A DNA stretch of 47,693 nt, taken from CAG-791 sp963591995 (GTDB lineage: Bacteria; Bacillota; Clostridia; Lachnospirales; Lachnospiraceae). The stretch covers positions 1-47,693 of the forward strand of contig CAVAUJ010000016.1 of NCBI GenBank assembly GCA_963591995.1, in the 5' to 3' direction. Positions within the stretch are counted from its first letter, which is position 1. Every line of letters starts with the position of its first letter. Of the stretch, positions 9,001 through 17,910 are shown piece after piece. Below the pieces are notes generated by a model that made no database searches, was not told the DNA's origin, and saw only the letters and a list, made by a program, of their open reading frames with translations. The translations under genes were made by a program, and so were the position numbers.

Positions 9001-10092
9001 TTACTCCCTGTTTTTCACCTTGCACGGCTCCTGCCAATGGTCCAGCTCTTCCTTGAGCACTTCCAGCAGCTGATCCTCCGGAACCTTTCGAACCACTTCT
9101 CCCTTCCGGATGAGAAGTCCTTCCCCGTTGCCACCGGCAATGCCGATGTCCGCTTCCTTGGCTTCTCCGGGGCCGTTCACCGCGCAGCCCATAACCGCCA
9201 CCTTGATGCTGTAGGGATATCGCTGCACCATTTCTTCCACCTTCGACGCCAGTCCGATCAGATCAATGCGGGTTCTGCCGCAGGTGGGGCAGGAGGTCAC
9301 CTCCACGCCCTCGGTCCGCAGCTTGAGATCCCGCAGAATTTCCTTGGCCGCCCGGACCTCCTCCACAGGATCCCCTGAGAGGGAAACGCGGATGGTATCG
9401 CCGATCCCCTGGTACAGGATGATGCCGAGGCCCACCGAGGATTTGATGAGTCCGCCGTACGTGGTTCCCGCCTCCGTAATCCCTACGTGCAGCGGATAAT
9501 TGCTTCTTTGCGCCAGCAGCTCGTGCGCCCGCGCACAGGTCAGCACGTCCGAGGATTTGATGCTGATGACGATGTTGTCGTAGCCGCAGTTTTCCACCAT
9601 GGAGACCTTGTCCAACGCGCTCTCCACCAGACCCTCCGGTGTCACGCCGCCGTATTTCTCCACCAGATTTTTCTCCAGAGATCCGGAATTCACACCCACA
9701 CGAATGGGGATGTTCCGCTCCTTCGCGCACGAAACCACGGCACGGATGCGATCCTCTCCTCCGATGTTGCCCGGATTGATACGGATCTTGTCGGCGCCGT
9801 TTTCCATGGCCGCAATCGCCATCCGGTAATCAAAATGGATGTCGGCCACAAGCGGAATGTGGATCTGTTTTTTAATCTCCGACAATGCCTCTGCACATTT
9901 CTGATCCGGCACCGTGCAGCGAATGATATCACACCCGGCTTCCTCCAGGCGCAGAATCTGGGCAACCGTTGCCTTCACATCGTCCGTCCGGGTATTGGTC
10001 ATGGATTGAATGGCAATCGGATTCCCGCCTCCTATCACAACCTTTCCGATGGATACGGCACGTGTATGCTCTCGATACGTTTGTGCGTTCAC
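9001..10092 (-). CDS. ispG: 4-hydroxy-3-methylbut-2-enyl diphosphate synthase IspG
   Basis: IspG is the [4Fe-4S] enzyme of the MEP isoprenoid pathway that converts methylerythritol cyclodiphosphate to HMBPP. The sequence shows IQSMTNTRTDD, DIHFDYRMA, IRINPGNIG and the C-terminal cluster residues in SCPTCGRTRIDL and VMGCAVNGPGEA. I place the start at a GTG at 10092, where the product begins VNAQTYREHTR like other family members and follows a GGAAG-type site; a GTG at 10128, overlapping the rseP stop, is the alternative. It lies between rseP and polC in the same operon as dxr, so two MEP steps are co-transcribed. Confidence 0.97.
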   Translation of the reverse strand: MNAQTYREHTRAVSIGKVVIGGGNPIAIQSMTNTRTDDVKATVAQILRLEEAGCDIIRCTVPDQKCAEALSEIKKQIHIPLVADIHFDYRMAIAAMENGADKIRINPGNIGGEDRIRAVVSCAKERNIPIRVGVNSGSLEKNLVEKYGGVTPEGLVESALDKVSMVENCGYDNIVISIKSSDVLTCARAHELLAQRSNYPLHVGITEAGTTYGGLIKSSVGLGIILYQGIGDTIRVSLSGDPVEEVRAAKEILRDLKLRTEGVEVTSCPTCGRTRIDLIGLASKVEEMVQRYPYSIKVAVMGCAVNGPGEAKEADIGIAGGNGEGLLIRKGEVVRKVPEDQLLEVLKEELDHWQEPCKVKNRE

Positions 10093-10124
10093 TCTTTCTT
10101 CCTTTCCCACAGCCGTTCCCCGGA

Positions 10125-11228
10125 TCACCGGAAGAACCTGCTGATATCATTGAACATGACCAGAACCATAATCGCCGCCAGCACGACCACGCCTGCCAGC
10201 GTAATATATCCTTCCGTCTCCGTGGAGAGCTTTTTCCCGCGGATCAGCTCCGCGACCAAAAGGAGAAAGCGTCCGCCGTCCAGTCCCGGAATCGGCAGGA
10301 GGTTCATGACTCCCAGGTTGATCGACAGAAGCGTCGTCAGAGACAGGAACGTCACCGCCGTCACGCCCCACCCGTAGGCCCTGGTCGCCTCATAGGTTTC
10401 GTCCACAACCTGTACCATTCCCACAGGCCCCGCCAGATCATCCATGGAGAACTGCCCGCGGAAGATCATTTCCAGAGACTTGACGGTGGCGCGAAGCCAA
10501 TACTCCGCCTCGTAGAAGCCGTATTGGAATACCTGCAGGGCATTGCATTCCATATACTCGCCGGAGCCCACCAACCCGATGTAGTAACGGCCGTCCTCCT
10601 CATCGTAGCGCGGCGTGAGCACCACCGTGCTCCGCACGCCGTCCCTCTCATAGGTGATTTCCATCGCTTCCCCGCGGTTCATGGAAGAGTCCAGCATCAC
10701 CTCGCGGTAGAGATGAATGGATTCTCCGTCGATCCTCCGGATCACATCGCCGGAGCGAAGCCCCGCCTCCTCGGCTGCGGAATTCTCCTGAACACTGCCG
10801 ACCACCGGAAGATCCGTCCCGCAGAAGGACACCGTCACAACCGCGAACAGAAGGCCGATGATGAAATTGGCGGCAGGCCCTGCCAGAACCGTGGCCATTC
10901 TGGGCCCGACACCGGCATTGCGGAAGGCGTGCGGATCCTTTTCCCACTCACAGAGCGTCCCATCCTCGCCCTTCGGATCCGCGGCGGCAGCGTCTGCGGG
11001 CGCTTCCGTTTCCTCCGGATCCTCGAACAGACACGCCCCGCCGATCGGGAAGGCACGGAGGCAGAAGGTCGTCTCCCGCCCTTTCCTTTTGTAAAGTGCA
11101 GGTCCCATGCCGATGTCGAATTCCTTCACACGGATCCCGCAGCGTCTGGCCACGGCATAGTGACCGAACTCGTGTCCCACCACGATCACAGAGAAGATGA
11201 TGAGGAAAATAAGGATGCTAACCAACAT
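10125..11228 (-). CDS. rseP: Site-2 protease RseP (RasP/YluC family)
   Basis: This is a zinc intramembrane protease that cleaves anti-sigma factors and signal-peptide remnants. The 367-residue product has the HEFGH active site at residues 19-23 in the first membrane segment, further membrane segments, one PDZ domain in the middle (GSVQENSAAEEAGLRSGD), and the conserved MNLLPIPGLDGGR motif near the C-terminus that supplies the third zinc ligand. An acidic insert (about residues 70-100) is longer than in Bacillus. It overlaps the end of dxr by 11 bases and sits in its conserved position between dxr and ispG. Confidence 0.96.
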   Translation of the reverse strand: MLVSILIFLIIFSVIVVGHEFGHYAVARRCGIRVKEFDIGMGPALYKRKGRETTFCLRAFPIGGACLFEDPEETEAPADAAAADPKGEDGTLCEWEKDPHAFRNAGVGPRMATVLAGPAANFIIGLLFAVVTVSFCGTDLPVVGSVQENSAAEEAGLRSGDVIRRIDGESIHLYREVMLDSSMNRGEAMEITYERDGVRSTVVLTPRYDEEDGRYYIGLVGSGEYMECNALQVFQYGFYEAEYWLRATVKSLEMIFRGQFSMDDLAGPVGMVQVVDETYEATRAYGWGVTAVTFLSLTTLLSINLGVMNLLPIPGLDGGRFLLLVAELIRGKKLSTETEGYITLAGVVVLAAIMVLVMFNDISRFFR

Positions 11229-12387
11229 GGCGGATCGCCTCTATTCTCTTCCGAACATTTTCCCTTGCCTCCTCTTCCGTTTCCAGAATCTGATCCAGAG
11301 ATGGCATGGCGATCAGATTGTGCTCATCCATTGCCCCTTCGATCAGATCGTAAATGTCCAGGAACTCAATCTCATTCCGCATGAAATGACTGACCGCCTC
11401 CTCGTTGGCGGCATTGAACACCGTCGGCATCGACCCGCCCGCATGCGCCGCCCGATAGGCCAGCGGAAGTCCCCGGAACGTCTCCGTATCCGGCCGTTCG
11501 AACCGCAGCTGCGCCAGCTCGAACAGATCCAGCGGCTTGATGGACAGCGGCATCCTGTCCGGATAGAAAAAGGCATATTGAATCGGCTGCCGCATATCCG
11601 GCGAGGCCAGATGCGCCAGTACGGAGCCGTCTGTGTATTGAACGGCGGAATGCATGATGCTCTGCGGCTGCACAACGACCTGAATCCGGTCCACGTCCAC
11701 ATCGAACAGCCATCCGGCCTCCATCACCTCCAGCCCCTTGTTCACAAGGCTCGCGGAATCGATGGTGACCTTCGCCCCCATGTCCCAATTGGGATTGTTC
11801 AGAGCTTCCGCCGCGTGCTTATGCAGCAGATCCTCCCGTTTCTTTCCGCGGAAGGTTCCGCCGGAGCAGGTCAGGAGAATCTTGTCGACTCTCTCCCGCG
11901 GCTCCCCGTTCATGCATTGGAAGATCGCGCTGTGTTCGGAATCCACCGGCAGGAGCTCCACGCCCATCGCCTCCACGGCCGGCATGATCAGATGTCCCGC
12001 CGTGACCAGCGTCTCCTTGTTGGCAAGGGCAATGATCTTCCCCGCGCCGATGGCTGCCAGCGTCGGCTGAATGCCGATCATTCCCACCACGGCATTGAGG
12101 AACAGATCGCTGTGCTCCATCATGGCGATCTCGCACAATCCGTCCATGCCGCAGACGATCCGGACCGGCAGATCTGCCGTTCGCGTGCGAAGGTCCGCCG
12201 CCGCGCTCTCCTCCCACATACATACCAGCTCCGGATGAAATTCCCGGATCTGCTCCTCCATTTTGGCCGTATTCCTGCCGGCCGCAAGTGCCGTAACCTG
12301 CAGCCTGTCCGAATAGGTCCTCACAATATCCAACGCCTGGGTCCCGATCGACCCCGTGGAACCAATGATTGCGATTCTTTTCGCCAT
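11218..12387 (-). CDS. dxr: 1-deoxy-D-xylulose 5-phosphate reductoisomerase
   Basis: Dxr makes 2-C-methyl-D-erythritol 4-phosphate with NADPH, the committed step of the MEP pathway. The N-terminal NADPH fold reads IAIIGSTGSIGTQALDI; ANKETLVTAG and LLPVDSEHSAIFQ are substrate and metal signatures; NWDMGAKVTIDSASLVNKGLE is family-typical. The start MAKRIA (12387) is used because GGGAAG lies upstream and family members begin here; the longer in-frame extension reads through a hairpin. It lies after cdsA and overlaps rseP. Confidence 0.97.
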   Translation of the reverse strand: MAKRIAIIGSTGSIGTQALDIVRTYSDRLQVTALAAGRNTAKMEEQIREFHPELVCMWEESAAADLRTRTADLPVRIVCGMDGLCEIAMMEHSDLFLNAVVGMIGIQPTLAAIGAGKIIALANKETLVTAGHLIMPAVEAMGVELLPVDSEHSAIFQCMNGEPRERVDKILLTCSGGTFRGKKREDLLHKHAAEALNNPNWDMGAKVTIDSASLVNKGLEVMEAGWLFDVDVDRIQVVVQPQSIMHSAVQYTDGSVLAHLASPDMRQPIQYAFFYPDRMPLSIKPLDLFELAQLRFERPDTETFRGLPLAYRAAHAGGSMPTVFNAANEEAVSHFMRNEIEFLDIYDLIEGAMDEHNLIAMPSLDQILETEEEARENVRKRIEAIRHVG

Positions 12388-12404
12388 AATGAATTCTTCC
12401 CGAA

Positions 12405-12436
12405 GCCCTGCCGTGCCTGTCAAGGCACGGCAGGGC
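12405..12436 (-). promoter_or_regulatory. 13-bp perfect hairpin between cdsA and dxr
   Basis: GCCCTGCCGTGCC and its exact complement flank a 6-base loop within the operon, 17 bases upstream of the dxr start. There is no T-run, so it is not a normal terminator. It could stabilise or process the mRNA, or affect dxr translation. Confidence 0.6.
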
Positions 12437-12506
12437 ATTGAAACCGACCGTCACGTACTGTCCGCCGCTTTTCCGCTGCGCATTGCTGCCGCGGGATCTT
12501 CCTGCG

Positions 12507-13412
12507 TCATCGCACGAGGAACAGAACCCCCAGCGCATAGATGACGGGAGCCGTGAAAATGATGCTGTCAAAGCGGTCCATGATACCGCCGTGTCCCGGG
12601 ATCACCTTCCCGTAATCCTTGATCCCGTGGTTGCGCTTGATGGCAGAGGCCGCAAGATCTCCCACCATGCCAAGGAGCGCTCCCATGACGCCGATGACCG
12701 CGAACGGGACATAGAGATGCAGCGGCACCTGCGGAACGAGAATGTCCACCAGCCATGCCATGAGAACACACAGCGCCGTACTGCCCAGAATCCCGCCGAC
12801 AGCTCCCTCCACCGTCTTATGCGGGGAGAGCACCGGTGTCATCTTATGCTTGCCAAAGGCCCTTCCGACGGCCCAGGCGCAGGTGTCGCAAATCCATGCA
12901 CAGAAGAAAATCAGCGCATAAACGAATTTCCCGTAGGGCAGAAACTGTGCCCGGTAGATGCACGCAATCAAGAGCGGTGCATACAGAAAGGCAAAGATCG
13001 AATCGATGACCTGCCCGGCCTCATAGCGCGGGAACGTCAGCACGTACAGGATCATGTTCACCATGAATACCGCAACCACCGCCGCGATGGTCAGTGCATC
13101 CGCGAGATGGATGAAGCCCTCCGGTGCGTAGGAGCCCCACAAAAGGAGCAGCCCTTCCCGCTCGTAGTCACCGTAAAAATAACTCAATACAATGAGCGCC
13201 GCATAGTAGGCTGCGCACACCGCAAGTCCCGTGATCTCGAGCCCGTTCAGCCTTTCCTCGCCCGCCTTATGTACACCAAGTGCCCTTGTCAGCTCATAAT
13301 AGCCGACAAAGGCACACAGACCCAGCACAATTCCCAGCGGTGCTCCGCCGATAAGCCCCAGCAGCACTGCCAGAACCGCAATTACGATTCCGCTGATAAC
13401 GCGTTTGCTCAT
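12507..13412 (-). CDS. cdsA: Phosphatidate cytidylyltransferase CdsA
   Basis: CdsA makes CDP-diacylglycerol from phosphatidic acid and CTP for phospholipid synthesis in the membrane. The 301-residue product is highly hydrophobic with about eight membrane segments and carries the C-terminal signature region beginning GDLAASAIKRNHGIKDYG and continuing KVIPGHGGIMDRFDS. CDTCAWAVGRAFGKHKMTP is also typical. It overlaps uppS by 4 bases (ATGA), implying coupling. Confidence 0.96.
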   Translation of the reverse strand: MSKRVISGIVIAVLAVLLGLIGGAPLGIVLGLCAFVGYYELTRALGVHKAGEERLNGLEITGLAVCAAYYAALIVLSYFYGDYEREGLLLLWGSYAPEGFIHLADALTIAAVVAVFMVNMILYVLTFPRYEAGQVIDSIFAFLYAPLLIACIYRAQFLPYGKFVYALIFFCAWICDTCAWAVGRAFGKHKMTPVLSPHKTVEGAVGGILGSTALCVLMAWLVDILVPQVPLHLYVPFAVIGVMGALLGMVGDLAASAIKRNHGIKDYGKVIPGHGGIMDRFDSIIFTAPVIYALGVLFLVR

Positions 13413-14134
13413 CCGTTGACCAGTCCTCCGTATCTGCGTTCTCTGTGATTATAGGCTTCCACCGCCTTCTCCAACTCCGCCTTGTTGAAATCCGGCCAGG
13501 CCGCATCCGTGAAATACATCTCCGCATACGAGAGCTGCCACATGAGAAAATTGGAAAGGCGCTGTTCCCCGCAGGTACGAATCAGAAGATCCGGATCCGG
13601 AATGCCCCTTGTATCCAGTGCCTCCGATATCATGTCCTCCGAGATGTCCTCCGGCGCCAAAGCTCCCGCCTTCACCCTCTGCGCCAGCTCGGTAACCGCG
13701 CGGCGCATCTCGTCTCTTGCGCCGTAATTGATCGCGATCTGAAAGCCGATTCCGGTATTCGCCCTGGTGGATTCCTCCAGATTTGCAATGCTGCGCTGCA
13801 GGTCCTCATCGAGCCTGGATTTGTCCCCGATCACACGGATGCGGACATTGTTCTTCGCACACTTTGCCAGGGAGGTCTTCATATAGGTACGGAGAAGATT
13901 CATGAGCGTCTTCACCTCCGTATCCGGTCTCGTCCAGTTCTCGGTAGAAAAAGCATATACCGTCAGATACCGGATCCCCATGTGATCCGCTTCCTCCAGA
14001 ATCTGCTCCACCACCCTTGCACCCTGGGCATGTCCTGCCGTGCGGGGAAGTCCGCGCTTTTTTGCCCAGCGCCCGTTGCCGTCCATGATGATGGCAACGT
14101 GCGCCGGAATCCTGTATTCCTTTTCTGCCGCCAT
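13409..14134 (-). CDS. uppS: Undecaprenyl diphosphate synthase (isoprenyl transferase)
   Basis: UppS condenses isopentenyl units onto farnesyl diphosphate to form the C55 lipid carrier of cell wall synthesis. The 241-residue cis-prenyltransferase shows HVAIIMDGNGRWAKKRGLPR with the catalytic Asp, HAQGA, YLTVYAFSTENW, and the C-terminal PDLLIRTCGEQRLSNFLMWQ and YAEMYFTDAAWPDF motifs. It lies 5 bases after frr and overlaps cdsA. It uses products of the MEP genes encoded downstream. Confidence 0.97.
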   Translation of the reverse strand: MAAEKEYRIPAHVAIIMDGNGRWAKKRGLPRTAGHAQGARVVEQILEEADHMGIRYLTVYAFSTENWTRPDTEVKTLMNLLRTYMKTSLAKCAKNNVRIRVIGDKSRLDEDLQRSIANLEESTRANTGIGFQIAINYGARDEMRRAVTELAQRVKAGALAPEDISEDMISEALDTRGIPDPDLLIRTCGEQRLSNFLMWQLSYAEMYFTDAAWPDFNKAELEKAVEAYNHRERRYGGLVNG

Positions 14135-14139
14135 TTTCC

Positions 14140-14697
14140 TCAGACCTTCATGACCTCAGCGGTCTTGTTCTCCACAATGCCGTCCACCTTTTTGATGAAC
14201 TCATCCGTCAGCTTCTGAAGCTCATCCTCGAGCTGCGCCGCAACATCCTCCGAGATCTCGGCCGCCTTTTTCTGCTTCTTGAACTCGTCCATGCCGTCAC
14301 GGCGCGCGGCGCGAATGACAACCTTGGATTCCTCGCCCTTCTTCTTCACATCCTTGGCCAGATTCTTACGGTTCTCCTCCGTCATCTCCGGGAATACCAG
14401 CCGGATGGTGGTGGCGTCACTGGTCGGATTGATTCCGATCTCGGCCATCTGAATGGCACGGCAGATATCCTTGATCAGATTCCGGTCCCAAGGCTGGATC
14501 TGAATGATGCGCGCCTCCGGCACCGAGATGTTGGCAACCTGCTGCAGCGGTGTCGGCGCGCCGTAATAATCCACCCGCACGCGGTCCAGAATGTGCGGAT
14601 TGGCACGTCCTGCCCGCACGGTCTGCAGGTCTGTCTCCAGAAATTCAATGGCCTTCTTCATCTTGTCCTCATATGCCTTAATCTTGGGATCGCTCAT
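14140..14697 (-). CDS. frr: Ribosome recycling factor
   Basis: The 185-residue product splits post-termination ribosomes together with EF-G. Typical features are RAGRANPHILDRVRVDYYG, TPLQQVANISVPEAR, the core helices, and the C-terminal LTDEFIKKVD. Length is standard. It follows pyrH after 62 bases; that gap holds a hairpin (CGGACGAA/TTCGTCCG, about 14736-14754), and AGGAGAGG precedes the start. Confidence 0.98.
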   Translation of the reverse strand: MSDPKIKAYEDKMKKAIEFLETDLQTVRAGRANPHILDRVRVDYYGAPTPLQQVANISVPEARIIQIQPWDRNLIKDICRAIQMAEIGINPTSDATTIRLVFPEMTEENRKNLAKDVKKKGEESKVVIRAARRDGMDEFKKQKKAAEISEDVAAQLEDELQKLTDEFIKKVDGIVENKTAEVMKV

Positions 14698-14759
14698 CGC
14701 CTCTGTCCTCTCCTAAAATGTATGTGTTCTCTCCCCGGACGAACCCTTCGTCCGCCTGC

Positions 14760-15458
14760 TCACTCCACCGTTACCGTTGTCCCGTTGAACTCTCCGCTTG
14801 CCGCATGAAGAATGCTGTCCTTCTCATTCAGATCGAAAATGCGCAGCGGCATGTGGTTGTCTCTTGCCATGATGGAGGCCGTCATGTCGATCACCTGCAG
14901 GTTGTGATCAATGATCTCCTGAATGCCAAGGCTCTCATAGCGCTTCGCATCCGGATTCCTGGACGGATCCGCATCGTATACGCCGTCGATGTTCTTCGCC
15001 ATCAGGATGCAGTCCGCATCCACCTCGATGGCCCGCAGCACAACGCCGGTATCCGTGGAGAAAAAGGGGTGACCTGTGCCGCCCGCAAAGAATACCACCA
15101 TGTGCCTCGCAAAATACTTGTTGGCTCTGTCCTTCGAAAACAGCTTGGTCACGCCGCTGATCTCAAACGGCGTCAGGACATTGGTCATAAGCCCCGTTCC
15201 GCGGAAGACCTCCGAAACATAAAGGCAATTCATCACCGTGGCCAGCATGCCGATCTGATCCGATTTCACACGGTCAATCTCTGTTCCGGTCCGTCCCCGC
15301 CAGAAATTCCCGCCGCCGATCACAACGCCGACATCGTTTCCGTCATCCACCAGCTTTTTCACCTGGTCTGCAACCATCTGGACGACCGCCAGATCAAAGC
15401 CTGTTCTCTTCTCTCCTGCCAGCGCCTCTCCGCTTAGCTTAAGGATAATCCTGCTCAT
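14760..15458 (-). CDS. pyrH: UMP kinase
   Basis: PyrH phosphorylates UMP to UDP. The 232-residue amino-acid-kinase fold protein has LKLSGEALAG at the N-terminus, VVIGGGNFWRG, and FFAGGTGHPFFSTDTG. The start at 15458 follows AGGAGGCAGC, and an in-frame upstream extension to 15560 has no support. It is the first gene of the operon; the rpsB-tsf pair that often precedes pyrH is absent, and a repeat element and divergent typA lie upstream instead. Confidence 0.98.
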   Translation of the reverse strand: MSRIILKLSGEALAGEKRTGFDLAVVQMVADQVKKLVDDGNDVGVVIGGGNFWRGRTGTEIDRVKSDQIGMLATVMNCLYVSEVFRGTGLMTNVLTPFEISGVTKLFSKDRANKYFARHMVVFFAGGTGHPFFSTDTGVVLRAIEVDADCILMAKNIDGVYDADPSRNPDAKRYESLGIQEIIDHNLQVIDMTASIMARDNHMPLRIFDLNEKDSILHAASGEFNGTTVTVE

Positions 15459-15550
15459 GCTGCCTCCTGTTATCCGGTACCCTCGCCGCTGCCTCTCGCA
15501 TGCTCTTTGCCGCGGCAGGCCAATGCTCCGCCGGTCCGCCGCTGTTCTAC

Positions 15551-15579
15551 ATGATACCATACTGCGCCACCTGTTAAAA
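15551..15579 (-). promoter_or_regulatory. Candidate promoter of the pyrH operon
   Basis: On the minus strand TATCAT (15551-15556) is 17 bases downstream of TTTTAA (15574-15579). The -35 is weak. It lies between the repeat element and pyrH. Confidence 0.5.
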
Positions 15580-15583
15580 GCAC

Positions 15584-15769
15584 GTTAACGTATACGTGCA
15601 ACCGGCGACGGGTCCTGGCGGAGTTGTCCGATCAGGGGACACTCTCGTTCCGTGCTCGGACCTAGCGGTGCTAAGCTCGCAGAATACGCTCGCAAGCACC
15701 GAGGCCTCACAAGGCCCCTGATCCGGACATTCTCCGCCACCCTGTCGCTTGACTGACGTCTGTACAGTA
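15584..15769. repeat. Palindromic interspersed element, copy 2 (full)
   Basis: The element has imperfect inverted arms: 15605-15638 (starts GCGACGGGTCCTGG, ends TCAGGGG) and 15715-15748, its near complement. Between them are smaller hairpins: CGGTGCT/AGCACCG (about 15665-15701) and GGCCT-CACA-AGGCC (about 15703-15716). The right end carries CTGTACAGTA (15760-15769), matching the block at 5-14 in copy 1 in opposite orientation. It has no coding capacity and no transposase. It sits between the divergent pyrH and typA promoters. The shape suggests a MITE-like element or a structured RNA. Confidence 0.75.
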
Positions 15770-15801
15770 TGATCGACCGCAGTACCTGCCCCGGCAGCTT
15801 C

Positions 15802-15830
15802 TTGCAACCGTTTTTGCAGAATGCTATGAT
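15802..15830 (+). promoter_or_regulatory. Promoter of typA
   Basis: TTGCAA (15802-15807) and TATGAT (15825-15830) with 17-base spacing lie about 70 bases upstream of the typA start. Confidence 0.8.
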
Positions 15831-15900
15831 AAAAAGGTTTGAAATCCGGCAGGCATTGCCGCGTCCGGATAAGGGTTAGATTTGTTTTATGAGGATTGCT

Positions 15901-17730
15901 ATGAATCAGAAAAGAGAAGACGTACGTAATGTAGCCATTATTGCACACGTCGATCACGGAAAGACAACCCTGGTGGACGGACTGCTCCACCAAAGCGGCG
16001 TATTCCGGGAAAACCAGGCGGTCGCCGAACGCGTCATGGACTCCGGTGACATCGAACGGGAACGCGGCATCACCATCACCAGTAAGAATACCGCCGTCAA
16101 CTACAACGGGGTGAAGATCAACATTCTGGACACTCCCGGCCATGCCGATTTCGGCGGCGAGGTGGAGCGTGTTCTGAAGATGGTGGACGGCGTCATTCTG
16201 GTTGTGGATGCCTTTGAGGGTCCCATGCCGCAGACGCGCTTTGTTCTCTCCAAGGCCATGGCGCTCGGTCTGGCCGTCATCGTGTGCATCAACAAAATCG
16301 ATCGCCCCGGCGCACGTCCGACCCAGGTCATCGATGAGGTGCTCGAGCTCCTTATGGACCTTGGCGCGAACGATGAGCAGCTTGACTGCCCCTTTGTTTT
16401 CGCATCGGCAAAGTCCGGCATTGCAACGCTCGATCTCGGAAGCCCCGGCGTTTCCATGAAGCCCCTGTTCGAGACCATCATCGAGCACATTCCCGCCCCC
16501 GAGGGAGACCCGGAGGCTTCCACGCAGGTGCTCATCTCCACCATCGACTACAATGACTATGTCGGGCGCATCGGCGTCGGCAAGGTCTCCAACGGTTCCA
16601 TCCGCATGGGCCAGGAGGTCATCCTCGTCAACCACCACGACCCCGACAAGCGCGTGAAATGCAAGGTCAATACCCTGTATGAATTCGAGGGACTCCAGAA
16701 GATTCCGGTACAGCAGGCCGACATGGGCGCCATTGTTGCCATTTCCGGCATCGAGGCCATGCACATCGGCGATACGCTCTGCGGGCCGGACCGGGTGGAA
16801 CCCATCCCCTTCCCCAAGATCGAGGAGCCGACGATTTCCATGACCTTCAACGTCAACGATTCTCCGCTGGCGGGCAAGGACGGCAAATACATTACCTCGC
16901 GTCACCTGCGTGACCGCCTCTACCGCGAATTGAACACCGATGTCTCTCTTCGCGTGGAGGATACGGATTCCACGGACTCCTTCAAGGTATCGGGACGCGG
17001 TGAGCTGCATCTGTCGGTCCTCATTGAGACCATGCGCCGCGAGGGCTATGAATTCGCCGTTTCGAAGGCCGAGGTCATTTACCACACCGATGAGCACGGC
17101 AAAAAACTGGAGCCCATGGAGCAATGCATCATCGACGTGCCCGAGGAATTCTCCGGCAACGTCATTCAGGTTCTTGGGCAGCGAAAAGGCGAGCTTCAGT
17201 CCATGGGACAGGCCAACGGCGGTTACACACGACTTGAGTTCCGCATCCCCTCCCGGGGTCTTATCGGCTACCGCGGCCAGTTCATGACGGATACCAAGGG
17301 AAACGGCATCATGAACACGATTTTCGCCGGTTATGAGCCGTACAAGGGAGACATCACCTACCGTAAGCAGGGCTCTTTGATTGCCTTTGAGGACGGACAG
17401 GCCGTCACCTACGGACTGTTCAATGCTCAGGAGCGCGGTGCTCTTTTCATCAGCCCCGGTGAGGACGTGTATTCCGGCATGATCGTCGGTGAGTCCGGAA
17501 AATCCGAGGACATTGAGATCAATGTATGCAAGACCAAGCATCTCACCAACACCCGCACCTCCTCCAGCGACGAAGCGCTGCGTCTGGTGCCGCCCAAGAT
17601 TATGAGCCTCGAGCAGGCCATTGAATATGTGGACACCGATGAGCTTCTGGAGATCACGCCCACGCATCTTCGCCTTCGCAAGAAGATTCTGGATCCGAGA
17701 CTGCGCAAGCGCGCCGGCTTCTCCAAATAA
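15901..17730 (+). CDS. typA: Translational GTPase TypA/BipA
   Basis: TypA is an EF-G-like ribosome-binding GTPase linked to stress and cold adaptation and to 50S assembly. Visible motifs are G1 AHVDHGKTTL, the switch region RERGITITSKN, G3 DTPGHADFGGEVERVL and G4 NKIDRPGARP, then EF-G domains II and III and the TypA-specific C-terminal domain (RGLIGYRGQFMTDTKGNG; NTRTSSSDEALRL). About 609 residues, the usual length. I choose the ATG at 15901 (MNQKRED) because GAGGA lies just upstream; an ATG four codons earlier is possible. It is monocistronic with a promoter and terminator. Confidence 0.98.
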   Translation: MNQKREDVRNVAIIAHVDHGKTTLVDGLLHQSGVFRENQAVAERVMDSGDIERERGITITSKNTAVNYNGVKINILDTPGHADFGGEVERVLKMVDGVILVVDAFEGPMPQTRFVLSKAMALGLAVIVCINKIDRPGARPTQVIDEVLELLMDLGANDEQLDCPFVFASAKSGIATLDLGSPGVSMKPLFETIIEHIPAPEGDPEASTQVLISTIDYNDYVGRIGVGKVSNGSIRMGQEVILVNHHDPDKRVKCKVNTLYEFEGLQKIPVQQADMGAIVAISGIEAMHIGDTLCGPDRVEPIPFPKIEEPTISMTFNVNDSPLAGKDGKYITSRHLRDRLYRELNTDVSLRVEDTDSTDSFKVSGRGELHLSVLIETMRREGYEFAVSKAEVIYHTDEHGKKLEPMEQCIIDVPEEFSGNVIQVLGQRKGELQSMGQANGGYTRLEFRIPSRGLIGYRGQFMTDTKGNGIMNTIFAGYEPYKGDITYRKQGSLIAFEDGQAVTYGLFNAQERGALFISPGEDVYSGMIVGESGKSEDIEINVCKTKHLTNTRTSSSDEALRLVPPKIMSLEQAIEYVDTDELLEITPTHLRLRKKILDPRLRKRAGFSK

Positions 17731-17760
17731 TAGCTGCCGGATAATCGCTGACAGAAATAA

Positions 17761-17815
17761 TAAGAAGAGAGCCCCCGGCAGGGAAGACCTGCAGGGAGCT
17801 CTCTTCTTAATTTAT
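17761..17815 (+). terminator. Terminator after typA
   Basis: The 12-bp stem TAAGAAGAGAGC/GCTCTCTTCTTA (17761-17772 and 17798-17809) encloses a smaller GC-rich region and is followed by AATTTATT. It lies 30 bases past typA. Confidence 0.8.
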
Positions 17816-17910
17816 TCGATTCTATTCCGTTCCGTATTCAGACACATGACAAACCGGTCGATGTTCCGACGCCTCGCCCGTTCGCGCAGCCGCTCCTCCC
17901 GGTGCCCTTC

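Noticed and set aside
15584..15769. Reading the palindromic element as a bidirectional terminator
   Set aside because: It lacks T-tracts at its ends and has long arms with internal hairpins; it also recurs elsewhere as single arms.
15574..17667. 697-codon minus-strand frame opposite typA that also spans the repeat element
   Set aside because: It is an antisense shadow of typA; no start signal or family similarity is visible.
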